From positions 62,001 through 126,000 of the forward strand of contig NZ_AUGX01000008.1 of the NCBI RefSeq assembly GCF_000422885.1: a stretch of 64,000 nt of DNA. Direction: 5' to 3'. Both the position numbers and the translations under genes were made by a program. The stretch comes from Ottowia thiooxydans DSM 14619 (GTDB lineage: Bacteria > Pseudomonadota > Gammaproteobacteria > Burkholderiales > Burkholderiaceae_C). Under the pieces are notes generated by a model. It was not told the origin of the DNA. It saw nothing but the letters and a program-made list of their open reading frames with translations, and made no database searches. Every line of letters begins with the position of its first letter. Position 1 is the first letter of the stretch. Of the stretch, positions 1 through 7,884 are shown one piece after another.

Positions 1-260
1 AGCCCGTACAAAGCCTTCTGGCCACTTGTAGAGTCTCCGTAGACGTATCCCACATAAGCCTGCTGAATGGCGTCGTAAGCGAGTCCTGCATCCTGAAGTG
101 CAGCGCGGGCGGCGGCTTCGCCCATGCGGTGATAGGGCTCGCTGTTCCCGGGCTTGGCAAATGGGATCATGCCGACACCGGCCACGCAGACCTTGCCAGC
201 AGTTGTGCTCTGGCCTTGAAGATCTGCCGCAAGGGGCTCGTTGGAAAAGACTTCAGTCAT
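1..260 (-). CDS. SCP-x type thiolase, N-terminal part (cut by window edge)
   Basis: Only the first 86 residues are present, reading leftward off the window. The translation begins MTEVFSNEPL and continues with the VCVAGVGMIPFAKPG and GEAAARAALQDAGL segments. This resembles the N-terminus of the lipid-transfer-protein/SCP-x thiolase family, which does acyl-CoA thiolysis or related C-C cleavage. The window ends before the region that would carry the nucleophilic Cys, so activity cannot be judged. The ATG (258-260) overlaps the end of the upstream acyl-CoA ligase by 8 bases, which suggests translational coupling as the last visible gene of the minus-strand operon starting at 4521. Confidence 0.8.
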   Translation of the reverse strand, partial: MTEVFSNEPLAADLQGQSTTAGKVCVAGVGMIPFAKPGNSEPYHRMGEAAARAALQDAGLAYDAIQQAYVGYVYGDSTSGQKALYG

Positions 261-1812
261 GTGTGGTTGATCCTGTGGTCAGTCTACGCAATAGCTCCGC
301 GCGTATGTCCCGTTTGAGCACTTTGCCTACCTTGGAGCGAGGAAGGTCTGGCCAGACCTCCACTTGCTTGGGCGATTTAACGCTGCCAATGCGAGCCTTC
401 ACGAAAGCCTGCACTTCATCTGCCTGCAACGTGCGGCCCGCATGCGGCTGAAGTACCGCGACCACGCGCTCTCCCCACTTGTCGTCCGGTAGCCCAATGA
501 CCGCACCGTCCTGGATGTCAGGATGCTGCATCAGGGCCTGCTCCACCTCCACTGAGTAGACGTTGAAGCCCCCCGTGATGATCATGTCTTTGGCGCGATC
601 AACGATGTAGAGAAATCCATCCTCGTCCAGACGCCCTATGTCGCCGGTGTGGTGCCAGCCGTTGCGGCCAGCTTCTGCGGTGGCTTTCTCGTCTTTGTAA
701 TAGCCCATCATGACGAGAGAGCTGCGCACCACGATCTCACCGGTTTCACCGCTGGCAAGCAGCTTGCCGTCTGAATCCATGGTCGCCACCTGAACCAGCG
801 GCCCCGGACGGCCGGCGCTGGCCAGGCGCTCACGAGCAATACTGCCGTCGGCATGAAAGTGTTCCTTGGGCGCCATCATGGAGATCATCATGGGTGCCTC
901 CGTCTGACCAAAAAGCTGGGCCATGACCGGGCCTATTTTGGTCAAGGCTTCCTCAAGACGCGCCGCCGAGATGGGGGCTGCCCCGTACCAGAAGCACTGC
1001 AGTGAATCCAGGCGCGTCTTGGCCAGGTCTGCATGCGCCAGCAGCGTGTAGATCAGGGTGGGCGGCAGGAAAGTGTGCGTAATGCGGTGCCGCTCTATCA
1101 GTTGCAGGAAATCGTTCAGATCGGGCTTGGGCATGACGACGATGCGTCCGCCCAGAGCCATGATTGGAAAGCAAAGCACGCCCGCCGCGTGTGTGAGCGG
1201 TGCCAGTGCAAGATAGCTGGGGCGCCCTTCGAAGGGGTAGCCCATCAGCGTGAGAGCCGACATGGTCTCCAGGTTGCCTCCCCCCAGCATGACGCCCTTG
1301 GGTTGACCAGTGGTGCCGCCCGTGCCGGCAATCATCGCCAGATCGTCCACCGGCGCCACTTCAAATGGCGCGTCGCTCACGCCTTCGAGCCACCGCGCTA
1401 GCGATGGTGCGTAAGGCAGTTCCTGATCCAGGCATACCCATTGGCGCAACTTGGGGAGCTCGTTGCGCATCTGCTCCACCATTGGTGCGTAGGCACTATG
1501 GAAGATCAGGCAGGCGCAATCGAAGGCATCGAGTACATACCGGTTTTCCGACACTTCATTGCGTGGGTTGACAGGGCACCACACGCCCGCTGCGCGCGAG
1601 ATGCCGAAAACACATGCGAACGCAGTGGCGTCATTGCTCGAGAGCACGGCCACCTTGTCACCCGGCTTGATGCCCTTCTGATGCAGGGCGCGTCCTACGC
1701 GGTGGCTAATGCCTTGTACCTCGCTGTAGCTCAGTTCAGTCTCGCCCATGGTCAGGCAAGGGCGTGCTCCGCCGAGCTGCGCCCCCTTGTCGAGGTAATC
1801 AACCAGCCGCAT
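253..1812 (-). CDS. AMP-forming acyl-CoA synthetase (FadD-like)
   Basis: This 519-residue ANL-superfamily ligase activates a carboxylic acid to its CoA thioester through an acyl-adenylate. The phosphate-binding loop GTGGTTGQPKG is at about residues 163-173. LFGQTEAPM (A5 region), HHTGDIGRLDEDGFLYIVDR (A7/A8 hinge) and a C-terminal SKVGKVLKRDIR carrying the adenylation lysine follow in the expected order. Length is normal. It lies between a saccharopine-dehydrogenase-like gene (10-base gap) and the thiolase (8-base overlap), so it probably supplies the CoA ester for that thiolase. The acid is unknown; medium-chain, branched or aromatic acids are all possible. Confidence 0.9.
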   Translation of the reverse strand: MRLVDYLDKGAQLGGARPCLTMGETELSYSEVQGISHRVGRALHQKGIKPGDKVAVLSSNDATAFACVFGISRAAGVWCPVNPRNEVSENRYVLDAFDCACLIFHSAYAPMVEQMRNELPKLRQWVCLDQELPYAPSLARWLEGVSDAPFEVAPVDDLAMIAGTGGTTGQPKGVMLGGGNLETMSALTLMGYPFEGRPSYLALAPLTHAAGVLCFPIMALGGRIVVMPKPDLNDFLQLIERHRITHTFLPPTLIYTLLAHADLAKTRLDSLQCFWYGAAPISAARLEEALTKIGPVMAQLFGQTEAPMMISMMAPKEHFHADGSIARERLASAGRPGPLVQVATMDSDGKLLASGETGEIVVRSSLVMMGYYKDEKATAEAGRNGWHHTGDIGRLDEDGFLYIVDRAKDMIITGGFNVYSVEVEQALMQHPDIQDGAVIGLPDDKWGERVVAVLQPHAGRTLQADEVQAFVKARIGSVKSPKQVEVWPDLPRSKVGKVLKRDIRAELLRRLTTGSTTHD

Positions 1813-1822
1813 GACGTTCGCC

Positions 1823-2953
1823 TCAGGTTTGTACGGTCAAAAGGGGCGGTTGCACCAGCCCGAAGCTGCGCAGCGTGCCCAACAACTCGTGGTGGCCGAA
1901 TGCCTGGCAACCGGATGCAAAGCCGACTCGCTTAGGGGATTGCTGCAGCAACCACGAGGCAGCGAATGCGTTCAGCAAGCCAGTTTGCTTGTAGTTGCAA
2001 TTTCCATAGATCACGCAGTGCGCTCGGCCCAGCGGCCCTGACGCATGCACCGAGTCGACTGATTTGTTGATGCGGGGATTTTCACGTGGCGGCATGGTGT
2101 TCATCACGCCAGCAGCCGTCTGGGCCAGTGCGGCGTACCTTTCTTCGGCGCCCATGTTCTTGGTGGCTTCCAGTGCGGCTTCCACAATCTTGGGCACTCC
2201 CAGCATCAGCGGCTTGTTGAATACGCCACCTAGCACTTTGACATTGGCCACGCGCGGATCACGCTTGAACCATACAGGGTGCGAAGTGCCACCCCACGGA
2301 AGTGCCAACGCCATTTCGTGCTGGCCGGGAATGGCCAGGTTGTACAGGCCGGCATCGGGCTGCCATTCCTTGTACTGGTTCTGTTCCAGGAAGAACGCCT
2401 TGGAGGTCGCGGCATTCACCAAGATGGTCTGGGTGGAGGCAATGGTGGGGCTACCACCCCAGAAAACCGCAATATCCAGCGTATCTAGGCCGGGAGTCTC
2501 CAGGCACAGCTGCGCCGCGATTTCGCCCGTGGTGTACATCTGCGCCAATCCGGGCGAGAGCAGCAGGCCCGCGCTGGCAAACTGGGAGCCGTATTGTTCA
2601 TCGCAGGTGATCAACCAGTCTTGCTCGCCGGTCGTATCCGTGTAGTGGCAGCCAGTCGCCAGGCACGCTTGTACGACCTCAGGCCCGAATTTGGCAAAAG
2701 GGCCCACGGTGTTGATGACCACAGAAGCGCCTTGGAACAGCTCGGTCAATGCTTCTAGCGTGTGGGCTACTTCCACCATGTCGTAGTCGGCCGTTTCAAT
2801 TCCGGGCACATTGGCCTTCATTGCCGCTTCGATTTTTTCCTTGCTGCGGCCGGCCACGATGAAGGGGATGCCATATTCGCGCAGGTATTCGCATACCAGG
2901 CGGCCGGTATAGCCGCTGGCGCCATAGACGACGACAGGCTTTTTCTTGGTCAT
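1823..2953 (-). CDS. saccharopine dehydrogenase-like NAD(P)-binding oxidoreductase
   Basis: The 376-residue protein opens with a Rossmann nucleotide-binding motif, VVYGASGYTGR (residues 8-18). It continues with the INTVGPFAKFGPEVVQAC and GCHYTDTTGEQDW blocks typical of the saccharopine dehydrogenase/trans-acting enoyl reductase family. True saccharopine dehydrogenases work in lysine metabolism. Family members in catabolic or lipid operons are usually reductases of unsaturated acyl substrates or are uncharacterised. It sits between two SDR genes and an acyl-CoA ligase in a minus-strand operon, so a role in reducing or oxidising an intermediate of that pathway is inferred. The exact reaction is not visible. 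Confidence 0.75.
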   Translation of the reverse strand: MTKKKPVVVYGASGYTGRLVCEYLREYGIPFIVAGRSKEKIEAAMKANVPGIETADYDMVEVAHTLEALTELFQGASVVINTVGPFAKFGPEVVQACLATGCHYTDTTGEQDWLITCDEQYGSQFASAGLLLSPGLAQMYTTGEIAAQLCLETPGLDTLDIAVFWGGSPTIASTQTILVNAATSKAFFLEQNQYKEWQPDAGLYNLAIPGQHEMALALPWGGTSHPVWFKRDPRVANVKVLGGVFNKPLMLGVPKIVEAALEATKNMGAEERYAALAQTAAGVMNTMPPRENPRINKSVDSVHASGPLGRAHCVIYGNCNYKQTGLLNAFAASWLLQQSPKRVGFASGCQAFGHHELLGTLRSFGLVQPPLLTVQT

Positions 2954-2992
2954 GAGATGTCTCCGGGTTGTGTGGGTAATGTGGGTGGGAGT

Positions 2993-3763
2993 TCAAAGGA
3001 GCGAAGAGCTCACACCGCCATCGAGGACGAAGCCACTTCCATTGGAGAAGCTGGCGCGTCCGCTAGCGAGAAATACCGCCAGTTGCGCGACTTCCTGCGC
3101 TGTCCCGTAACGCCCTTGGCGCTGCGCGATCACGGCATTGAAATCAGGAATGTTCAGTTGCTGTTCAAACTCCGCGCGATGCGAGGTCACCAGTTCCGTC
3201 TCTATGAAGGCCGGCAAAATGGCGTTGACCTGCACCTTGTGCGCGCGCAGCTCGATCGCTGCCGTCTGCGTTAGCGACATCACGCCAGCCTTGGCAGCGG
3301 CATAGCTTCCAATGAGCGCGCAGGCTGCCTTGGCCGTCACCGAGGCGATCGGGATGATGTGCCCACCACCTGCAGCGATGATGGCCGGGGCGGCGTATCG
3401 GATGCAGAGGAACACACCGTCCAGGTTGACCGAAGTCACTTCGCGCCACTGCTCGTAGCTGGTGGCGACAAGTGGCGCCACATGGGCCACGCCCGCATTG
3501 GGCACCATGATGTCAAGCCGGCCGTAGTGGCTGACGGCAGTGTTGACCAATGCTTCGACCTGTTCCGGCACCCGAACATCGCAACCTGCGGCGATGGCAC
3601 CGGGAAGCGATGCCGCCACTTGGCGAGCGCCGGCGGCGTCGATATCGGAGACCACTACCTTGGCTCCTTCCGCTGCATATGCACGGGCGATGGCTTCACC
3701 CAAGCCACGTGCTGCGCCGGTAACTATGGCGATTTTGTCTTGGAGGAGAGGTGCGCTGCTCAT
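2993..3763 (-). CDS. short-chain dehydrogenase/reductase (SDR)
   Basis: A classical SDR of 256 residues with all signature elements: TGAARGLG (15-22), an acidic residue after beta-2 (VVVSDID, about 37-42) suggesting NAD(H), PNAG (88-91), and Ser141, Tyr154 and Lys158 (SYAAAK) as the catalytic set. It probably interconverts a secondary alcohol and a ketone, for example a hydroxyacyl and ketoacyl intermediate. Its ATG overlaps the stop of the upstream SDR gene as ATGA (3760-3763), so the two are translationally coupled and may form a functional pair. The substrate is unknown. Confidence 0.88.
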   Translation of the reverse strand: MSSAPLLQDKIAIVTGAARGLGEAIARAYAAEGAKVVVSDIDAAGARQVAASLPGAIAAGCDVRVPEQVEALVNTAVSHYGRLDIMVPNAGVAHVAPLVATSYEQWREVTSVNLDGVFLCIRYAAPAIIAAGGGHIIPIASVTAKAACALIGSYAAAKAGVMSLTQTAAIELRAHKVQVNAILPAFIETELVTSHRAEFEQQLNIPDFNAVIAQRQGRYGTAQEVAQLAVFLASGRASFSNGSGFVLDGGVSSSLL

Positions 3764-4521
3764 AGCAATCCAGCGGAGAGTCCGCCGTCCAGGATGTAGT
3801 GGGAGCCGGTGGTCCAGCTGGCGGCGTCAGATGCCAGGAAAGCGGTCATTTCAGCAACCTCACGAGGCGTGCCCAGGCGCGTTTGCTTGGCAGCCACCAA
3901 GGCGTCAAAAGGCACGCCGATGATGGATTCCACAATAGGGACCAGGCGGTCAACCATGGCAGTGCCCACAAACCCCGGGCACACCGCATTGACCCGAATG
4001 CCAGTGGGTCTCAGCTCGGCCGCAGCCGTGCGCGTGAGCTGGATAACTGCTCCCTTGGAGGCAGCGTAAGTGCCGAACAGCGGTACGCCGTTGGTGCCTG
4101 CGAGCGAGGAAATGTTGACGATGGAGCCACGCCCTGATGCCACCAGCGGGCCCAGCGAGTGCTTCATTCCCAGGAACACGCCCTTGACATTGATGTTCAT
4201 CAGGCGGTCGTACTCTTCGTCGCTGTTGTCAAAGAGCGGTTTGACAATTTCTATGCCCGCGTTGTTGATCAACGTGTCCATCCCGCCAAAGGCCGAGACT
4301 GTGGCCTGAACGGCGGCAGCGACCTCGGCGGAGTCCGTGACATTGCAACGGATCGCCCGGGCTTGGGGGCCGAGCGCCTTGGCCGTCCGAACAGCGCCTT
4401 CGGCGTCGATGTCCGCAATCATTACCTGTGCGCCCCGCTCAATGAAGAGTTCGGCGATAGCCTTGCCCAGGCCCTGCGCCGCTCCTGTGATGAGGGCCTT
4501 GCGACCCTGCAGCTCGATCAT
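3760..4521 (-). CDS. short-chain dehydrogenase/reductase (SDR), first gene of operon
   Basis: A 253-residue classical SDR. I place the start at the ATG at 4519-4521 (MIELQGRKALITGA) because a good ribosome-binding site (GGAGA) lies just upstream and the conserved fold begins there; an upstream in-frame ATG at 4608 would add 29 unrelated residues. Motifs are TGAAQGLG (12-19), an acidic ADIDAEG segment (36-42), NNAG (86-89), Ser138, Tyr152 and Lys156 (YAASK). It leads the minus-strand operon that runs to the left edge. Being directly coupled to a second SDR suggests two successive or stereo-complementary redox steps on one pathway. Confidence 0.88.
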   Translation of the reverse strand: MIELQGRKALITGAAQGLGKAIAELFIERGAQVMIADIDAEGAVRTAKALGPQARAIRCNVTDSAEVAAAVQATVSAFGGMDTLINNAGIEIVKPLFDNSDEEYDRLMNINVKGVFLGMKHSLGPLVASGRGSIVNISSLAGTNGVPLFGTYAASKGAVIQLTRTAAAELRPTGIRVNAVCPGFVGTAMVDRLVPIVESIIGVPFDALVAAKQTRLGTPREVAEMTAFLASDAASWTTGSHYILDGGLSAGLL

Positions 4522-4629
4522 GCCTTTGTCTCCTTGTTCTAAAATCACCCAAGGCTCAGAGGCCCAAGGGGTGACTGCATTCGAACAGTGTTGAGGCTTG
4601 GCAGGCACCTATCTAAAGGTTGGTTTTTA

Positions 4630-4646
4630 TTGCTGCATTGCAGCAA
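4630..4646. promoter_or_regulatory. 17-bp palindrome upstream of the SDR operon
   Basis: The arms TTGCTGCA and TGCAGCAA are perfectly complementary around a single central T. The site lies about 108 bases upstream of the operon's ATG (4521) and is bordered by A/T runs on both sides. That position fits a regulator operator. A terminator for transcription coming from the right is less likely, because no long T run follows on the minus strand. Confidence 0.4.
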
Positions 4647-4770
4647 AAAAAATGGCTTTGACGTTCCGAATGGCTCTCCAGCAAGTTGGGTTGCGGCTTC
4701 AGCAATAGCCAAAAAAATCCAACTCCATGTTAAAGTACCAGGCGGACCTCGTCGCTCCCTTTGCTCGGAA

Positions 4771-4908
4771 CTGTTAAAAATTGAAGCAGCTATCCAGCAG
4801 CTTGCCCTCAATCTGAAGCAAATCTGGCTTACGCACGCACAGATTGACTATGCCGGTGGTACCGCTGAATTGGCGAAGCGGTACGGCCTTCCCATCACAG
4901 GGGCGTAC
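4771..4908 (+). pseudogene. decayed fragment of an MBL-fold hydrolase gene
   Basis: This stretch aligns without gaps to 7309-7446 inside the intact MBL-fold gene at 7204, at about 85-90% identity by eye over roughly 135 bases. It corresponds to intact residues ~36-81 only. The reading frame is kept but closes at a TAG (4909-4911). The metal-binding motif, THAHIDHAGG in the intact gene, reads THAQIDYAGG here, so two of the metal-binding histidines are lost. Sequence on either side does not match the intact gene. It is a partial duplication or relic and cannot encode an active enzyme. Confidence 0.8.
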
Positions 4909-4911
4909 TAG

Positions 4912-5438
4912 GTCTTCGGCATGCTTGGTTATAAGAGCCAACCGATGATTCAGCAGCTCTAGGGCGGCGGTGACATATGACCGTCGGCACTTTCTCGGTG
5001 GACGCAGGCCCGCTGGATTGGCGTCTTCACACTCCCAGATGGCGCACACCGATCAGGAAATTGCACAGTGCCCACTGGTGGCCGGCCGGGTTTCTCGAAC
5101 AGTCACAGTTGATGTACAGACGCTGCCGTGCCTGAACATGGCAGGTAGCGCGTCTATGCGCTTTTGGAGCGGAAGTGCAGCGGAAACTTGGGCGAATTCA
5201 CGGGTCTTCTTCTGATATCTCGCGGATGCGGCGTCTCAGAGCCGCCTTGTCTTAGACCTGGAACCAGGAGGTCGGGGTGTTGACTTCGGCGATTGGCAGG
5301 CCGGGCGAGCCAGAACCGCTCTGGGTTATGGACGTAGACGAACAGGCGACAAAAAAAGTGACGAAAACAGGCGATCACGCGAGCGATAGAAAACGAAGTT
5401 CGGCATCGATGTGATTCTCGCCACAATCGAACCGCTTG
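4912..5438. other. gene-poor stretch, no gene recognised
   Basis: No reading frame here has a convincing start, ribosome-binding site or recognisable family. Short open frames on both strands have irregular composition. With the adjoining MBL fragment it probably represents decayed sequence. Confidence 0.5.
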
Positions 5439-5780
5439 TCAGCGATAGCTCTTGAGCAGGATGTGTGTCACGCCTGCATTCCGATGACCGCAAGACGCAC
5501 ACGAAGCGGTCCGACTCTCACCTGCAGAAATCGGAGCGCAACCGTCGCGGGTCCGCCCGTCGTTGAAAACAGCAGTCCAGCAAATCCGCGCCTCGCGATT
5601 GCCGTTATTTTGGACGATCGTGTAGCCAGACTTTCCATCCGGATACGAACAGGCACTGAACCGAACCGGATATGCGTTGTGTGTCCAAGAATCACAGCTG
5701 TCAGCCATCGCAGAACCACCTAGCAACAGGCTGGCGGCAACAAGTGCATGCCTGATAAGGGTCTTGGATTTCGTTGTCAT
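5439..5780 (-). CDS. small secreted cysteine-rich protein of unknown function
   Basis: A 113-residue product with a clear Sec signal peptide: basic MTTKSKTLIRH, a hydrophobic core (VAASLLLGG), and likely cleavage after SAMA at about residue 26. The mature part is about 87 residues and has six cysteines (29, 44, 67, 81, 94, 97), enough for three disulfides in the periplasm or outside the cell. A strong ribosome-binding site (AAAGGAG) sits just before the ATG at 5778-5780, which supports a real gene. I recognise no domain. An 18-bp palindrome lies about 73 bases upstream of the start. Neighbours are decayed or orphan sequence, giving no functional clue. Confidence 0.65.
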   Translation of the reverse strand: MTTKSKTLIRHALVAASLLLGGSAMADSCDSWTHNAYPVRFSACSYPDGKSGYTIVQNNGNREARICWTAVFNDGRTRDGCAPISAGESRTASCASCGHRNAGVTHILLKSYR

Positions 5781-6350
5781 TTTTTCTCCTTTATGAAGAG
5801 GCGATGCATTCGCTCAAAATTAGAATTAGACAGAAAAAGCAAGGCCTTGACCATCACCTGAACAGGTGATTTACACGAGAACAGGTGGCCGGGCGTTCAG
5901 TGCTAGATGGCTTCAATGGCACTGTGTCCACCTGCGCGAGCTCGATTCTTGGTTGAGCGCGACCAGCTTTAATAACACGGTTTTCCTGAAAAATCTCCAA
6001 GCCATATCGAGCTTCATCGCTTTACTATTTATTCAGCCGGTCAGCATTCTGCGCACTGAGGTGCTCCCAGCTACATGCAGCAAGATAGAAGCAAGGCGTT
6101 TGTGCTCCCCTGTGCCGCCGTAGAGGTTGGCAGCGCCGTCCCGCGGGCATCATCCAGCCTGAACTCGACGTTTCCATAACGATGTGCGGCGGGGTATTAA
6201 TCTCGCCTGGTGCAATCAGAACAATGCTGTCCTTCTGCGCTGCAGTGTGCAATACTGAACCAGAACCGATTGCGGGCGAGAATCTTCGCTAAACCGGCCT
6301 ACCGGTGTATTCCAGCGTGAGCGAATCGATTCAAATGAACACATCAAAAT
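5781..6350. other. long intergenic region between two divergent orphan genes
   Basis: About 570 bases with no supported gene. The part next to 5780 is A/T-rich and holds the palindrome at 5853-5870. The rest shows no recognisable coding or RNA feature. Confidence 0.5.
5853..5870. promoter_or_regulatory. 18-bp palindrome, candidate operator
   Basis: ATCACCTG and CAGGTGAT are perfect inverted arms separated by AA. The half-site core CAGGTG recurs about 12 bases further right (5882-5887). The location between two divergent small genes, nearer the minus-strand one, suits a transcription-factor site. Confidence 0.4.
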
Positions 6351-6716
6351 ATGCCAAAATTTTTTGCCGCCGTCATTCTGACCCTGATTTTTTCGACTGC
6401 ACACGCTGCCATGGTGCAGTTGACGTGTCGCGATAAATATGAAAAAGAGGATCCTATAGTCCTCAAGATCGACACCACTGCCGTGGAGATGGAGGTCGAC
6501 GGCAGATCGGTTTCAACCACGGAGGTCGGAAACAAGTTCATCGGCAAAAGAAGTTTCGCTATGGCAGATTTGGGTCTTGACTTCAAAAAAACTTACTCGG
6601 TTGACCGCGTCACCATGGAGATGCGGGTTGAAACTACCCAGGTACGGCGCGCTGCGTCGGCCACGAAGACGTTTGAATATGATTACGTGTGCAGGAGATC
6701 GGCAGCTCAGTTCTGA
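6351..6716 (+). CDS. small secreted protein of unknown function
   Basis: A 121-residue protein with a short signal peptide (MPKFFAAVILTLIFSTAHA, likely cut after AHA at about residue 19). The mature domain is about 100 residues, rich in charged residues and beta-prone, with two cysteines (26 and 114) that could form one disulfide. An in-frame stop (6336-6338) lies just before the ATG, which limits the start choice. No clear Shine-Dalgarno sequence is visible. The family is not recognised. It is probably periplasmic. Confidence 0.6.
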   Translation: MPKFFAAVILTLIFSTAHAAMVQLTCRDKYEKEDPIVLKIDTTAVEMEVDGRSVSTTEVGNKFIGKRSFAMADLGLDFKKTYSVDRVTMEMRVETTQVRRAASATKTFEYDYVCRRSAAQF

Positions 6717-7203
6717 TACTGTGCACTTCGGCGTTCAAGTCTTGCCAGACACGGAGTCTGGATTTACGTGATGTTGGTTTTACTGGCTGATGGGAGTGCC
6801 AACATTTCTGGACGACACGGTCTAAGTAGTTTCAGGTAGGCATCCGCCGGTGATTATCGAGCTTGGCGGGTTACCGTTTCATTGTCATCTCTGACCGTTC
6901 TGCCGGACGGGGTTTGCACGTGCAGCATGCGAAGAGGATTGGCGCTGATGATGCGATGAGCCCCTTTGGCTTTATTCAGGAAATGCTGCAGTAGGTAGAT
7001 GTAGCAGCCTTGAAGTTTGCAAGGGTAGGCCACCCCGAATCTCTACTGTGCATGTAATTCGGCTTTGAGAAAAAAGTCGGTGAGCTACAGACATCGGCCT
7101 TGATCTATCTGATCTTTCGAATGCCCGCCATTGAAGCGGCTAGACTGGGTGTGATCTTGGATAGATCGTGACACGTTCTGATAACTTCGACTGATGCAGA
7201 GTG
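6717..7203. other. intergenic region, no gene recognised
   Basis: About 490 bases between the orphan secreted protein and the MBL-fold gene. No open frame with family resemblance is present. The last ~60 bases must carry the leader of the MBL gene, but I see no strong promoter. Confidence 0.5.
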
Positions 7204-7842
7204 ATGCTGAAATACCTCACTGTTCCCGTTACCCCTTTTGCGCAAAATTGCTCCATTGCTTGGTGCGATAAGACATTGCAGGCCGCTGTGATTGACCCAG
7301 GTGGTGATCTGGAAAAAATTGAGACTGCTATCCAGCAGCTTGGCCTCAATCTGGAGCAGATCTGGCTTACGCACGCGCACATTGACCATGCCGGCGGTAC
7401 TGCTGAATTGGCGAAGCGGCATAGCCTTCCGATCACAGGGCCGCATCCGGGCGACCAATTCTGGATCGATGGCCTGGCCCAGCAGTCGCAGATGTTTGGA
7501 TTTCCCCAGGCAGAAGCCTTCACGCCAACGCGCTGGCTTAAGGATGGCGACACCGTGCAGGTGGGGGAATGCGTGCTGGACGTTCGCCACACACCCGGTC
7601 ATACGCCAGGGCATGTCGTCTTTCACTCACCGCAGGCCAAGCGTGCTTTTGTGGGTGATGTGTTGTTCGCGGGCGGGATTGGCCGCACCGACTTTCCCGG
7701 GGGCAGTCATCCGGAGTTGATCTCCAGCATTACCGAGCGGCTCTGGCCAATGGGGGACGACACCGTGTTCATTCCCGGCCATGGACTCGAGAGCACTTTC
7801 GGCCGGGAGCGGCGTACTAATCCGTTTGTGGGCGGGACCTGA
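7204..7842 (+). CDS. MBL-fold hydrolase, glyoxalase II-like
   Basis: A 212-residue metallo-beta-lactamase-fold protein of the short glyoxalase-II/YcbL type. Metal ligands are all present: H57-A-H59-I-D61-H62, His133 in PGHTPGH, Asp152 in GDVLF and His193 in PGHG. Family members hydrolyse S-lactoylglutathione or related thioesters, or act in sulfur metabolism; the substrate is not decided by sequence. An in-frame GTG immediately precedes the ATG at 7204 and could be used instead. A fragment of a close copy lies at 4771-4908. A hairpin (7842-7866) directly follows the stop and separates it from convergent dadA. Confidence 0.88.
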   Translation: MLKYLTVPVTPFAQNCSIAWCDKTLQAAVIDPGGDLEKIETAIQQLGLNLEQIWLTHAHIDHAGGTAELAKRHSLPITGPHPGDQFWIDGLAQQSQMFGFPQAEAFTPTRWLKDGDTVQVGECVLDVRHTPGHTPGHVVFHSPQAKRAFVGDVLFAGGIGRTDFPGGSHPELISSITERLWPMGDDTVFIPGHGLESTFGRERRTNPFVGGT

Positions 7843-7866
7843 GGAACCGGTTTAAAACCGGTTCCT
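7842..7866. terminator. bidirectional hairpin between convergent genes
   Basis: The 12-base arms AGGAACCGGTTT and AAACCGGTTCCT are perfectly complementary around one central A. The element starts at the stop codon of the MBL gene and ends 18 bases before the dadA stop, the expected place for a shared terminator. There is no long T run, so its efficiency is uncertain. Confidence 0.6.
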
Positions 7867-7884
7867 GAGCACGCTCCTACGGGC

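Noticed and set aside
5255-5285. Possible tRNA 3' fragment (GGAACCAGGAGGTCGGGG)
   Set aside because: No acceptor stem, T-loop consensus or matching 5' half can be found nearby.
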